Positions 18,549 to 27,657 of a stretch of 64,000 bases of DNA are shown in pieces. A program made the position numbers and the translations under genes. How positions within the stretch are numbered: the first letter of the stretch is position 1; the number at the start of each line of letters is the position of its first letter. Source of the DNA: Klebsiella sp. RIT-PI-d. Lineage in GTDB: Bacteria > Pseudomonadota > Gammaproteobacteria > Enterobacterales > Enterobacteriaceae. The notes below the pieces were generated by a model that did not search any database, had not been told where the DNA came from, and saw only the letters and a program-made list of their open reading frames with translations. The stretch covers positions 992,001 through 1,056,000 of the forward strand of contig NZ_LGIT01000009.1 of assembly GCF_001187865.1 (NCBI RefSeq), written 5' to 3'.

Positions 18549-18846
18549 ATGACCTCATACATTGCTCAAAATAAGGAAACCCGCAACCTGTCGACGAGCC
18601 CTGAATATAATTCCCTTATTTTAGCAAAGGCTACAGCAATGCATTTTCGCTTTTGTGTCCTGGAGCCCTTTCTCATCCCGGACGGGATCAATTTACCTCA
18701 ACAAAATTGCCAGAAAATGTTTCTGCCGCCGCAAATGCGGGTTTCAACGCTCGACGAACGGCATTCGGCTCCCTATGATGTTTCGGCGACGTCTGCGATC
18801 CGCGCAGGGCGGCGATTTGCTTTGGCCTAATGAAAGGGGAGAAAAG
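18549..18846. other. 298-bp intergenic region between ydbK and ydbJ
   Basis: Divergent promoter space. An in-frame ORF (18549-18830) starts at the ydbK boundary but has no ribosome site and no recognisable protein. I see nothing else. Confidence 0.5.
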
Positions 18847-19116
18847 ATGCGAGCAGCTTTTTTAATGGGATTAGCCGTACTGGCACTGTCGGCGTGTAGC
18901 AGCAATGAACCTGTACAGCAGGCGACGGCGGCCCACGTAGCGCCGGGCATGAAGGCGGCAATGTCCAGTTCAGGCCAGGCAAATTGTGCGATGATCGGCG
19001 GCACCCTGTCGGCTGCACGCCAGCTCGATGGCTCCAGCGCCGGAATGTGCGCCTTGCCCAACGGCAAACGCTGTAGCGAACAGTCGCTTGCCGGTGGCAC
19101 CTGCGGAAGCTATTAA
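18847..19116 (+). CDS. ydbJ: DUF333 small lipoprotein YdbJ
   Basis: 89 residues with a lipoprotein signal (ALSACSSN). The mature part carries the DUF333 pattern of paired cysteines: NCAMIGG, GMCALPNGKRCSEQS, GGTCGSY. AAAGGGGAG precedes the ATG at 18847; longer upstream starts give no extra homology. The stop codon overlaps the hslJ stop by 4 bp (TTAA). Function unknown. Confidence 0.9.
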   Translation: MRAAFLMGLAVLALSACSSNEPVQQATAAHVAPGMKAAMSSSGQANCAMIGGTLSAARQLDGSSAGMCALPNGKRCSEQSLAGGTCGSY

Positions 19117-19550
19117 CTCGCCTCGTTGACGCGTTTAAACGTCAGGGTCTGATCTGCCGTTGCCAGAGTCAACTGGTCGCCAGTAAGGTCAACCTGTGCG
19201 CCGGCGCTAAGCATAGCGCTGAGCGTGTGATCCAGCGTGTTCAGCTGCGGATCGTTACACATCATGCGCGTCATTGCCAGGTTATCTACTTTCAGTTCAC
19301 CAGCAGACATTTTCGCCGCGCCGGTAAAACGGTTACACATTGAGCCTGAAATCTGAATTCTTTCCAGAGCGATTACCTTCTGACCAAAGGCCAGCTCCAG
19401 CGGTTTGTCCGTGGCAGTAACCGGCTTACCGTTTGCCGTTTGCAGCACAAAGCGCTGCTGCTGTAAACTTTCTGCTGTCACGGAGGTGTCTTTATCCGTG
19501 ACGCAACCTGACAGCATCAGTGCGCAAAGCAGCGCAATACCTTTCTTCAT
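19113..19550 (-). CDS. hslJ: Heat-shock lipoprotein HslJ (META domain)
   Basis: 145 residues from the second ATG; AGG sits one base before the first ATG and seven before the second, so the second is preferred. Lipobox LSGC. A META/HslJ beta domain fills the rest, with the conserved SGSMCNRFTGA and MTRMMCNDPQLN segments. In E. coli, HslJ is heat-inducible and linked to novobiocin tolerance. Convergent with ydbJ, sharing TTAA. About 110 bp downstream of ldhA on the same strand. Confidence 0.92.
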   Translation of the reverse strand: MKKGIALLCALMLSGCVTDKDTSVTAESLQQQRFVLQTANGKPVTATDKPLELAFGQKVIALERIQISGSMCNRFTGAAKMSAGELKVDNLAMTRMMCNDPQLNTLDHTLSAMLSAGAQVDLTGDQLTLATADQTLTFKRVNEAS

Positions 19551-19633
19551 GTTCATACCTGTATCTTATTAACTGTTTATAGCGCTCATTGTAACGCGAT
19601 TACGCGCATGATCATCGGGGTTATTCTGAAAGT

Positions 19634-19653
19634 GCTCCCCGCAGGCGGGGAGC
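19634..19653 (-). terminator. Terminator downstream of ldhA
   Basis: GCTCCCCGC / GCGGGGAGC with a 2-nt loop, eight bases past the ldhA stop; ACTTTCAG follows on the minus strand. Confidence 0.65.
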
Positions 19654-19660
19654 AGGAAGA

Positions 19661-20650
19661 CTAGACGAGGGCGTTCGGACAGGTTTCGTTATTTTCCAGC
19701 TGACGCAGGTTTTCCAGCGTTGTCTCCGAAATACTGATCAGCGCTTCGGCGGTCAAAAACGCCTGATGGCCGGTAAAAAGTACGTTATGACAGGCAGAAA
19801 GACGACGGAAAACATCATCCTGGATCACATCATTAGACTTGTCTTCGAAAAACAGGTCGCGTTCGTTTTCATAAACGTCCATACCCAGCGCGCCGATTTT
19901 CTGCGTTTTGAGCGCATCAATCGCCGCCTGCGAGTCGATTAATCCGCCGCGGCTGGTATTGATAATCATCACGCCATTTTTCATTCGATCGAACGCACTT
20001 TGATTCAGCAGATGATAGTTTTCTGCCGTCATAGGGCAATGAAGTGAAATCACATCCGATTGAGAAAGCAGGGTGTCCAAATCGACATACTCGGCACCCA
20101 GATCCAGCACGGCAGCATTCGGATAGGGATCGACGGCCAGCAGCCGCATCCCAAATCCTTTCAGGATACGCAGCGTGGCGAGGCCAATTTTACCGGTACC
20201 GATTACGCCTGCCGTTTTACCGTGCATGGTAAATCCGGTTAACCCTTCCAGCGAAAAGTTAGCATCGCGGGTACGTTGATAGGCGCGGTGAATACGGCGG
20301 TTTAACGTCATCATCATGCCGACAGCATGTTCTGCTACCGCTTCCGGCGAATACGCCGGTACGCGAACGACGCGCAGGCCCAGCTCTTTGGCTGCATCCA
20401 GATCGACGTTATTAAACCCGGCACAGCGCAGGGCAATAAATTTCACACCGTGATTTTTAAGTTCTTCCAGCACCGGACGGCTGGCGTCATCATTAACGAA
20501 GATGCACACACCTTCGCAGCCATTGGCCGTTTTTGCGGTCTTTTCGGTCAGCAAAAAATCAAAAAATTCCAGTTCGAAGCCATAATCGTCGTTAACATGC
20601 TGCAAGTACTTTTTGTCATACTGTTTGGTACTGTACACGGCGAGTTTCAT
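19661..20650 (-). CDS. ldhA: D-lactate dehydrogenase (fermentative)
   Basis: NADH-dependent reduction of pyruvate to D-lactate during fermentation. 329 residues, equal to E. coli LdhA. Rossmann motif GVIGTGKIG; the catalytic Arg in INTSRGGLID; Glu in MDVYENERD; His in FTGHQAFLT. GGAG precedes the ATG. Unlike K-12, where ydbH follows directly, a GAF-EAL gene lies upstream. Confidence 0.97.
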   Translation of the reverse strand: MKLAVYSTKQYDKKYLQHVNDDYGFELEFFDFLLTEKTAKTANGCEGVCIFVNDDASRPVLEELKNHGVKFIALRCAGFNNVDLDAAKELGLRVVRVPAYSPEAVAEHAVGMMMTLNRRIHRAYQRTRDANFSLEGLTGFTMHGKTAGVIGTGKIGLATLRILKGFGMRLLAVDPYPNAAVLDLGAEYVDLDTLLSQSDVISLHCPMTAENYHLLNQSAFDRMKNGVMIINTSRGGLIDSQAAIDALKTQKIGALGMDVYENERDLFFEDKSNDVIQDDVFRRLSACHNVLFTGHQAFLTAEALISISETTLENLRQLENNETCPNALV

Positions 20651-20864
20651 AAGACATTCTCCAGTGATTTTCTGCGATCAGATTAACATTTTTAAAATAA
20701 TTTGACAATTTTTGAAAAATAATTGAAAGGCTCGTTTCCGCTGTATTATGCGTCTGCATGGTGGAAGAAAATAATGCGCGGCAGGAAGGTGCACAAGCAT
20801 CGCGCCGCGCCAGGCGAATGAGCGAAAATCAGGCCTGAGGCGAGGGCGCATTAAACAGCCGGAG

Positions 20865-22658
20865 TTAATGGCGAAGCTTTTCCACCACCGGATTGCTCGC
20901 GATCCACGCCGGTAGCTGCGCGGGTGACATTGGCTTTGAAAAGTAGTATCCCTGAGCTTCATCGCAACCAAACGATGTCAACAGCAGGGCGGTTTCACGA
21001 TCCTCAACCCCTTCCGCCAGCACGGTATAGTTTAGCTCCTTAAGCATAACGACCACATTACGGGCGATAATTCGGCTACCGGGATCGGAGGTAATCTGGC
21101 TGATTAAAGAGCGGTCCAGCTTAATAATATCGACCGGAATGCGGCGCAGATAATTAATATTACTGTTCCCGGCGCCAAAATCATCCAGCAGAATGACAAA
21201 CCCGATCGATTTTAAAATATCCAGTTCGTTTAACGCCGCCGGGCTTTCGAGCATCTTCTCTGTTTCCAGACATTCAATGCGAATATCCGCAGGTGTTAAA
21301 CCCGCGGCGATAATCTGGCGGGTTAACTTAAGTGAAAAACCGGGGCTGGAGAAATCGCTGACGGTAATGTTAATGGATACTGGTACTGAGACGCCCTCAG
21401 CGTGCCAGGTCTGAATTTGCCTGAGCGTATGGCGGATCACCCACTGGGTAATTTCTGCCATCAGGCTGGTACGTTCAGCGAGGGCAATAATGATGGTAGG
21501 GGATACATTACCCAGGGTCGGATGTTCCCAGCGCAGCAGGGCCTCCACGCCTTTAATCTCACCCGTGCGCAGCGAAACTTTTGGCTGATAGGCCAAATAA
21601 AGCTGTCCTTCCATTTTCAGGGCTTCGCCCAAATCATACAGCAGGCGAAATTCATCGTTTCGCTTCTCATCCATTAACGGATCGAATGCCCTGACCGGTA
21701 CATCCTGACGAATAGCCTCGTGCAGGGCGCTGACCGTTTTGCGCAGCACTTCCTGCCCACGGGTCTGCGCCGGACTGAAGGTCAGATAACCGACATGAAC
21801 ACTCAGCGATATTTCGATATCCCCGGTGATTTTGGTGAGCGTGGCGGGAAATCCCACGGCCTTTTGCACCAGTTCGTCAGCGTCTTCTTCTTTCATCAAC
21901 AGGGCATAGCGCGCGGTGGCAAAGGCATAGAGTACCACCGAGGGATCGATATCGAGACGCATACGCAACAGCGGAGGAAAACTGCGCAACATATTCTCGA
22001 CGGCTGCGATCCCCAGATAGCGGGAGAGTTCATAAGTTCGATTAATATCAATGCAGTCAAAAATAATCAGCGTGTAGTTACCTGCGCCGCCCGTTACCGC
22101 CAGGCCATCAATGTCTTCCAGCAGACTTTGCCGGTTTGGTAATGAGGTCAGGACGTCCACGCGTCCGGCTGAATACCAGGACTCGAGGTAGGCACTGGCT
22201 AAAGCGGCCAAATGCAAGAACTGGTCAATTTGCTGCTGATCGGGCATGACCGCGATTGAGTCGCATACGCACAGCGTACCGAGAACAAAATCATCTTTTG
22301 TTTTTAAGGGCGCGGCAGCGTAAAACACAATGTTGCCTTCAACCACCAGCGGATGATCGGTAAAGCGGGGATCGATACGGGCATCAGGACAGATCACCGG
22401 CTGACAGGTGCCAACGGAATATTTGCACATTGTCTCATCGGCCGGCAGCACTTCCGGCAGTGAATCCACATTAAATGCATATTTGATGTACTGATATTTA
22501 TCGTCAAATACGGTGACAAAACAGCCGGATACGCCAATCAGCTCTCTTGCCAGCTGAGCAAACCCCCCCAGGGTTTGATCGCGCGAGTCATGCTCCTTGC
22601 GCAGCAATTCAAATGCCGCCAGCTTTTTGGTTTCGTTTTCATTTAATCCTGAGAACAT
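20865..22658 (-). CDS. GAF-GGDEF(degenerate)-EAL phosphodiesterase
   Basis: 597-residue soluble protein predicted to hydrolyse c-di-GMP. GAF sensor at about residues 18-160 (FYAAAPLKTKDD, LGTLCVCD). The GGDEF domain (about 165-325) has lost its signature, reading ATARY at 247-251. The EAL domain (about 345-595) keeps all main catalytic residues: EALLRW (Glu372), Asn430, Glu462, Asp492-Asp493 in LLDDFGAG, Lys513 and Glu549 in LAEGVE. AGGAG is well placed before the ATG. Absent between ldhA and ydbH in K-12, so it is a lineage-specific insertion. The bound ligand of the GAF domain is unknown. Confidence 0.9.
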   Translation of the reverse strand: MFSGLNENETKKLAAFELLRKEHDSRDQTLGGFAQLARELIGVSGCFVTVFDDKYQYIKYAFNVDSLPEVLPADETMCKYSVGTCQPVICPDARIDPRFTDHPLVVEGNIVFYAAAPLKTKDDFVLGTLCVCDSIAVMPDQQQIDQFLHLAALASAYLESWYSAGRVDVLTSLPNRQSLLEDIDGLAVTGGAGNYTLIIFDCIDINRTYELSRYLGIAAVENMLRSFPPLLRMRLDIDPSVVLYAFATARYALLMKEEDADELVQKAVGFPATLTKITGDIEISLSVHVGYLTFSPAQTRGQEVLRKTVSALHEAIRQDVPVRAFDPLMDEKRNDEFRLLYDLGEALKMEGQLYLAYQPKVSLRTGEIKGVEALLRWEHPTLGNVSPTIIIALAERTSLMAEITQWVIRHTLRQIQTWHAEGVSVPVSINITVSDFSSPGFSLKLTRQIIAAGLTPADIRIECLETEKMLESPAALNELDILKSIGFVILLDDFGAGNSNINYLRRIPVDIIKLDRSLISQITSDPGSRIIARNVVVMLKELNYTVLAEGVEDRETALLLTSFGCDEAQGYYFSKPMSPAQLPAWIASNPVVEKLRH

Positions 22659-22949
22659 GCATGGCTCCTGCGGGAGGGATAAACGCGCGCTTCACCGCCA
22701 TTTGTTAGTCGTTATTAACAAAATAATGACATAAAAACCACATTATGACAGATGTAATTGTGGTTATTTGCATGATAATACACATTGATATCCTGAATAC
22801 CTTGCGTACCATACATAAAAAAGCCAGATATACTTAACCTGCGGTCAACTTTTGGCGGCTGGACCTGCGGGTTCAACTCATCGGCTTAACATGTTGCTCA
22901 GCGATCATGTTGAGTGATACAACGCAGACAATCAGGATATTTGTTACCC
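22659..22949. other. 291-bp divergent promoter region
   Basis: AT-rich spacer between the divergent GAF-EAL gene and ydbH. It contains AACATG and CATGTT half-sites 12 bp apart (22889-22912), which could be an operator. No small gene seen. Confidence 0.4.
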
Positions 22950-25562
22950 ATGAAGGGTAGATATAAAACTGCACTCACGCTCCTCTTACTCATTATTCTC
23001 CTGCCGCTTGCGCTGCTAATGTCGCTGGGCTGGTGGATCCCTAAACTTGCCGGTATCTGGTTACCTGCGGGAACACGCATTGCGCTGGAAGCGACGCCGA
23101 CGCTGTCATGGCACGCGCTGCGTATTCCCGATGTACGTTATCTGGTCGACGATTGCGAGCTGGTCCACCTGAAGCAGGGGGTCTTAACTCACCCCGGGCG
23201 CTGGCGATTATCTATTGGCGAGTTAGACGTAAATTCTGCTTGTCTGAGCAAGCTTCCGCAAACGGCGCCTTCCCCGGCAGCGCCACGCACGCTGGCTGAG
23301 TGGCAGTCGCTGCTGCCTTACAGTTGGGTGACGGTTGATCGCCTGACGCTCACTCCCTGGCAAAAATGGCAGGGCAGTCTCGCTCTTGATCTGACGCCGC
23401 AAAAGCAGTCCGTTCGCTATCAGGGTGAAGAGATAACGCTTGCCGCGCAGATGCACGGTCAGGCGCTGGTGGTTGACGAGTTCGCCCTGCGCCTGTTCGC
23501 CGACCAGCCGCCCATTACGCTTAACGGGCAATTTATGATGCCGCTGGTGCCGGATGGTCTGCCGGTAGCAGGGCACACGCGGGCGACACTGCAAATCCCG
23601 ACCATCCCCTCGCCAGTAGATGTCGATCTGGAGTGGCGTGACTCACAAGGACAGCTTATTGCTATCTCACGCGAGACCGGCGATCCGCTACTCGATCTTC
23701 CCTGGCAGGTCAGTGCCCGCCAGCTTACGATAAGCGACGGGCGCTGGAGCGGGTTATGGGAGGGGCTTCCTCTCAGTGGCCGACTGGCCGTCACGGTTAA
23801 AGAGTGGCAGAAAGGGCTTAATGAAGCACAAATCAGCGGACGTGTGAACGTTATCACCACCGGTAAAGCCGGGAAGGGTAATGCCGTCCTGACGTTTGGG
23901 CCGGGCAAACTTAATCCTGAAAACAGTGATATGCCGCTGCAACTGAGCGGCGAGGCGAAACACGACGATCTGATTTTCTATGCACTGCTTCCCGCGCATC
24001 TTCGCGGACGGCTTGACGATCCGCAGTTAGCCTTTGCGCCTGGCGCACTATTACGCTCGCGCGGGCGAGTCATTGAGTCGCTGAATCTGGATGAGATCCG
24101 CTGGCCGCTGGCCGGGGTGACGGTATCGCAACACGGCATTGATGGTCGTTTACAGGCGATCCTGCGGGCGCATGAGCAGCAAATGGGCGATTTTGTCCTG
24201 CATCTTGACGGCAAAGCTCACGATTTCCTGCCGGATAAAGGACTCTGGCAGTGGCGTTATTGGGGCGACGGCAGCTTTACGCCCATGCAGGCGCGCTGGG
24301 ATGTTGCCGGAACCGGCGAGTGGCGCGACCAGCGCATTACGCTTAACACGCTGTCCACGGGATTTGATCAGTTACGCTATGGCACTATGCATATGAACAT
24401 GCCGCGCCTGACCCTCAATAAACCGGTTATCTGGATGCGCGATCCTCTGCATCCCCGATTTACCGGCGCACTAACCCTGGACGCGGCGCAAACCACCTTT
24501 AGTGGAGGAAGTGTCCTGCCGCCTTCGCGCCTTAACTTCAGCGTTGAGGGCAGGGAACCGGCGCTATTCCAGTTTAAAGGCGATCTCCACGCGCAGGACA
24601 TCGGGCCGGTGAGAGTCAATGGACGCTGGGACGGTGAGCGGCTGCGCGGGCAGGCATGGTGGCCTGAACAATCACTCACCGTTTTTCAGCCGCTCCTGCC
24701 GCCCGACTGGAAAATCGATCTGCGCGAGGGGGAGTTGTACGCCCAGATTGCCTTTTCCGCCGCCACCGGGCAGGGCTTTACCGCAGGTGGCCACGGCGTG
24801 GTAAAAGGGGGGAGCGCATGGCTGCCGGACAATAAAATTAACGGCGTCGATTTTATCCTGCCGTTTCGCTACGGCGCAGGGCAATGGCAGTTTGGTACTC
24901 GCGGGCCGGTATCATTGCATATCGCCGAGATTATCAACCAGTTCACCGCAACCAACATCACCGCAGAATTACAAGGGCACTGGCCGTGGAGTGAAACCGA
25001 TCCCCTGGTGCTCAGCGACGTCAGCGTTGACCTGCTGGGCGGTAAAATGACAATGCTCCAGTTGCGCCTTCCCCAGCACGATCCAGCGCTATTGCGGGTG
25101 CAAAACATCTCTACCAGTGAATTAATCAGCGCGGTTAATCCGAAGCAATTTACGCTGTCCGGTCCGGTAAGCGGCGCTCTACCGCTATGGCTTAATAATG
25201 AGAAGTGGATAATTAAAGACGGCTGGTTAACCAATCCTGGCCCCTTAACCCTGCGTATTGATAAAGACACGGCGGATGCGATTGTCAGCGATAACATGGC
25301 GGCTGGCGCGGCGATTAACTGGTTACGCTATATCGAAATATCGCACTCATGGACCAAAATCAACGTCAGTAACCTGGGGTTATTAAGCTTACAGGCGGCG
25401 ATTACCGGCATCAGCCGGGTTGAAGGAAAAAGTAACGCAATCAATCTAAACTATAACCACCAGGAGAATGTCTTTACGCTATGGCGAAGTTTACGCTTTG
25501 GCGATAATTTACAATCATGGCTCGAAAAAAATGCGACGCTGCCAGACCAGCAAGGAAAGTGA
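22950..25562 (+). CDS. ydbH: AsmA-like intermembrane lipid transport protein YdbH
   Basis: Inner-membrane anchored, periplasm-spanning protein of the AsmA/TamB group; in E. coli YdbH, with YhdP and TamB, moves phospholipids to the outer membrane. 870 residues from the ATG at 22950 (MKGRYKTALT). One membrane helix (about 8-30) is followed by a long beta-rich periplasmic part. The C-terminus carries the conserved block with INWLRYIEISHSWTKINVSN, the part that docks to YnbE. The start 12 codons upstream lacks homology. It begins a co-directional run extending to 32237. Confidence 0.94.
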   Translation: MKGRYKTALTLLLLIILLPLALLMSLGWWIPKLAGIWLPAGTRIALEATPTLSWHALRIPDVRYLVDDCELVHLKQGVLTHPGRWRLSIGELDVNSACLSKLPQTAPSPAAPRTLAEWQSLLPYSWVTVDRLTLTPWQKWQGSLALDLTPQKQSVRYQGEEITLAAQMHGQALVVDEFALRLFADQPPITLNGQFMMPLVPDGLPVAGHTRATLQIPTIPSPVDVDLEWRDSQGQLIAISRETGDPLLDLPWQVSARQLTISDGRWSGLWEGLPLSGRLAVTVKEWQKGLNEAQISGRVNVITTGKAGKGNAVLTFGPGKLNPENSDMPLQLSGEAKHDDLIFYALLPAHLRGRLDDPQLAFAPGALLRSRGRVIESLNLDEIRWPLAGVTVSQHGIDGRLQAILRAHEQQMGDFVLHLDGKAHDFLPDKGLWQWRYWGDGSFTPMQARWDVAGTGEWRDQRITLNTLSTGFDQLRYGTMHMNMPRLTLNKPVIWMRDPLHPRFTGALTLDAAQTTFSGGSVLPPSRLNFSVEGREPALFQFKGDLHAQDIGPVRVNGRWDGERLRGQAWWPEQSLTVFQPLLPPDWKIDLREGELYAQIAFSAATGQGFTAGGHGVVKGGSAWLPDNKINGVDFILPFRYGAGQWQFGTRGPVSLHIAEIINQFTATNITAELQGHWPWSETDPLVLSDVSVDLLGGKMTMLQLRLPQHDPALLRVQNISTSELISAVNPKQFTLSGPVSGALPLWLNNEKWIIKDGWLTNPGPLTLRIDKDTADAIVSDNMAAGAAINWLRYIEISHSWTKINVSNLGLLSLQAAITGISRVEGKSNAINLNYNHQENVFTLWRSLRFGDNLQSWLEKNATLPDQQGK

Positions 25563-25571
25563 GGAATAATA

Positions 25572-25763
25572 ATGAAAACTGCGATCGCTGTATTACCTGC
25601 GCTGGCACTAGCGCTATTGACCGGCTGCACGCCGCGTATTGAAGTTGCAGCACCTGAGCAGCCTATTACCATTAATATGAATGTCAAAATTGAACATGAA
25701 ATTTATATTAAGGTCGATAAAGACGTTGAAAAACTCCTGAAATCACGTAGCGATCTGTTCTGA
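25572..25763 (+). CDS. ynbE: Outer-membrane lipoprotein YnbE
   Basis: 63 residues with lipobox LLTGC; the mature part PRIEVAAPEQPITINMNVK matches E. coli YnbE. It is the outer-membrane partner that continues the YdbH beta-groove to make an intermembrane bridge. Nine bases after ydbH, with GAGGAATAAT as ribosome site. Confidence 0.93.
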   Translation: MKTAIAVLPALALALLTGCTPRIEVAAPEQPITINMNVKIEHEIYIKVDKDVEKLLKSRSDLF

Positions 25764-25767
25764 GACG

Positions 25768-26091
25768 ATGATGAAAAAACAGTTTATACTCGCGCTTCTG
25801 GCATTCAGTTTTATCGGTAGTGCCAGTGCGCTGACGCTTCAGGAAGCGCGCACCCAGGGGCGAGTTGGTGAGACCCTGGGTGGTTTTATTGCACCTTTAC
25901 GGCAGGATGCCCAAACCCAGGCGCTGGTGAAGCACATTAATCGGGCACGTAGCGAAAGTTATCAGCAGCTGGCAAATGTCAATAATTTACCGGTCGATGA
26001 CGTTGCCAAAATGGCCGGGCTAAAGTTGGTAGAGCGTGCCGCGCCAGGTGAATACGTGCAGGGCATCAACGGCAGGTGGTTACAAAAATAG
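25768..26091 (+). CDS. ydbL: Periplasmic chaperone-like protein YdbL
   Basis: 107 residues (106 from the second ATG at 25771) with a Sec signal peptide ending near SASA/LTLQEARTQG. The DUF1318 body has the conserved EARTQGRVGET and GEYVQGINGRWL blocks. In E. coli it keeps YnbE from over-polymerising along YdbH. Four bases separate it from ynbE. Confidence 0.92.
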   Translation: MMKKQFILALLAFSFIGSASALTLQEARTQGRVGETLGGFIAPLRQDAQTQALVKHINRARSESYQQLANVNNLPVDDVAKMAGLKLVERAAPGEYVQGINGRWLQK

Positions 26092-26133
26092 CCTGCTTTT
26101 ATTCGCTAGTGAGTCATGGTCAGGGAGAGTTTC

Positions 26134-26736
26134 ATGATAACGCTTTACGATATTAAACCCCGTTTTCAGGCTTTATTGCGCCCGCTGCTGCGCAGCCTGC
26201 ATTCTGCGGGCATTAGTGCAAATCAAATTACCCTTCTGGCGCTGGCCATTTCCCTCCTTACCGGTGGGTTTCTGGTCGTTATGCGCGAGCCGATCTGGTT
26301 TATAGTCCTGCCGGTCGTGTTATTTATCCGCATGGCGCTTAATGCCCTCGACGGTATGATGGCGCGCGAATACCACCAGCAAACGCGACTCGGTGCGATC
26401 CTCAATGAAACGGGTGATGTGCTGTCTGATATCGCCCTGTACTTGCCGTTCCTTTTTTTACCGGAAAGTTACGTTCCGCTGGTAATTGCCCTGCTATTTT
26501 GCACCGTCATGACGGAATTTTGCGGCATCCTGGCACAAACCATTAATACGTTCCGCAGCTATGCCGGTCCGTTTGGCAAAAGCGACCGCGCGCTGGTGTT
26601 TGGATCATGGGGTCTGATTATCGCCCTGTGGCCGCAGTTTAACAGCTGGAACAACGTGGTGTGGGGCGCGGCCACGCTGCTGCTTATCTGGACGGCGATT
26701 AATCGCTGCCGCGCAGTATTGCGGGAGCAGGCGTAA
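26134..26736 (+). CDS. ynbA: CDP-alcohol phosphatidyltransferase YnbA
   Basis: Inner-membrane enzyme that joins a CDP-activated lipid to an alcohol head group. The family signature DG-x2-AR-x8-G-x3-D-x3-D is complete: DGMMARE, then RLGAILNETGDVLSD. About six membrane helices. 200 residues from the ATG at 26134, with AGGGAG upstream; an earlier start adds six residues. The head-group acceptor is unknown. ynbB begins on its stop codon (TAATG). Only 42 bp separate it from ydbL, with no terminator, so the lipid-transport and ynb genes may be one transcript. Confidence 0.92.
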   Translation: MITLYDIKPRFQALLRPLLRSLHSAGISANQITLLALAISLLTGGFLVVMREPIWFIVLPVVLFIRMALNALDGMMAREYHQQTRLGAILNETGDVLSDIALYLPFLFLPESYVPLVIALLFCTVMTEFCGILAQTINTFRSYAGPFGKSDRALVFGSWGLIIALWPQFNSWNNVVWGAATLLLIWTAINRCRAVLREQA

Positions 26737-27653
26737 TGTCGCCCCTGCATACCGCGCTGGCGGTCATTTTCACACTGCTTATCTTTGCCTCGCTGGTCAA
26801 TGTGCTGCTGGTCTTTTGCCGCCCGGATAAGAACTGGCGCGAGCTGACGCTGCGCATCCGCACCTGGTGGATCATCATCCTGTTTTTCTCCCTGGCAATG
26901 ATTAGCCCGCGCTGGCTCTCGCTGACGCTTTTTGCGCTGGTAAGTTTTCTGGCCCTGAAAGAGTTTTTAACCCTTATTCCGTCCCGACGTTCGGATCGAA
27001 TGCCGCTGCTGTGGATGTTCCTGGCGATTCCGATTAACTACGTATTGATTGGCTGTAACTGGTACGGCATGTTTATCATTTTTATTCCGGTCTATGCGTT
27101 CCTGTTTTTACCTGCCCGTATGGTGCTGACCGGTAATACCACCAGCTTCCTGCGCACGGCCTCACAGCATCACTGGGCAATAATGACCACCGTGTTTGCC
27201 TTTGGTCACGTGGGCTATTTACTGGTGTTGCCGAACGACGCCCGGCAAACCGGTGCGTTGCTGGTATTGTTTCTGGTCGGGCTGACCGAATTTAACGACA
27301 TCGCACAATATCTGTGGGGCAAATCGATAGGCCGGGTCAAAGTCACCCCGCAGGTAAGTCCGAATAAAACCCTCGCCGGACTGGTCGGCGGCGTGGGCAG
27401 CACTGCGTTGGCTGGGCTGGTCCTTGGTCCGCTGATCACGCCAATGACCTGGAGCATGGCGCTGCTCGCCGGACTTATCATTGGCATAACCGGCTTTTGC
27501 GGCGATATTGTAATGTCTGCCGTCAAACGTGACATCGGCGTGAAAGACAGCGGGACGCTGCTGCCCGGACACGGCGGAATTCTTGACCGCCTGGACTCCC
27601 TGATTTTCACCGCGCCGGTATTTTTCCACTTCATTCACTATTTTTATTATTAA
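26736..27653 (+). CDS. ynbB: CDP-diglyceride synthase-like protein YnbB
   Basis: CdsA-family cytidylyltransferase, predicted to turn phosphatidic acid and CTP into CDP-diacylglycerol in the inner membrane. 305 residues, about eight helices. The CdsA signature is intact: SAVKRDIGVKDSG, then LPGHGGILDRLDS. Start ATG overlaps the ynbA stop by one base. It should feed YnbA directly. Confidence 0.93.
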   Translation: MSPLHTALAVIFTLLIFASLVNVLLVFCRPDKNWRELTLRIRTWWIIILFFSLAMISPRWLSLTLFALVSFLALKEFLTLIPSRRSDRMPLLWMFLAIPINYVLIGCNWYGMFIIFIPVYAFLFLPARMVLTGNTTSFLRTASQHHWAIMTTVFAFGHVGYLLVLPNDARQTGALLVLFLVGLTEFNDIAQYLWGKSIGRVKVTPQVSPNKTLAGLVGGVGSTALAGLVLGPLITPMTWSMALLAGLIIGITGFCGDIVMSAVKRDIGVKDSGTLLPGHGGILDRLDSLIFTAPVFFHFIHYFYY

Positions 27654-27657
27654 GCTT

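Noticed and set aside
18549-18830. 93-codon ORF starting at the ydbK boundary
   Set aside because: No ribosome site, biased composition, and ydbJ signals overlap its end.
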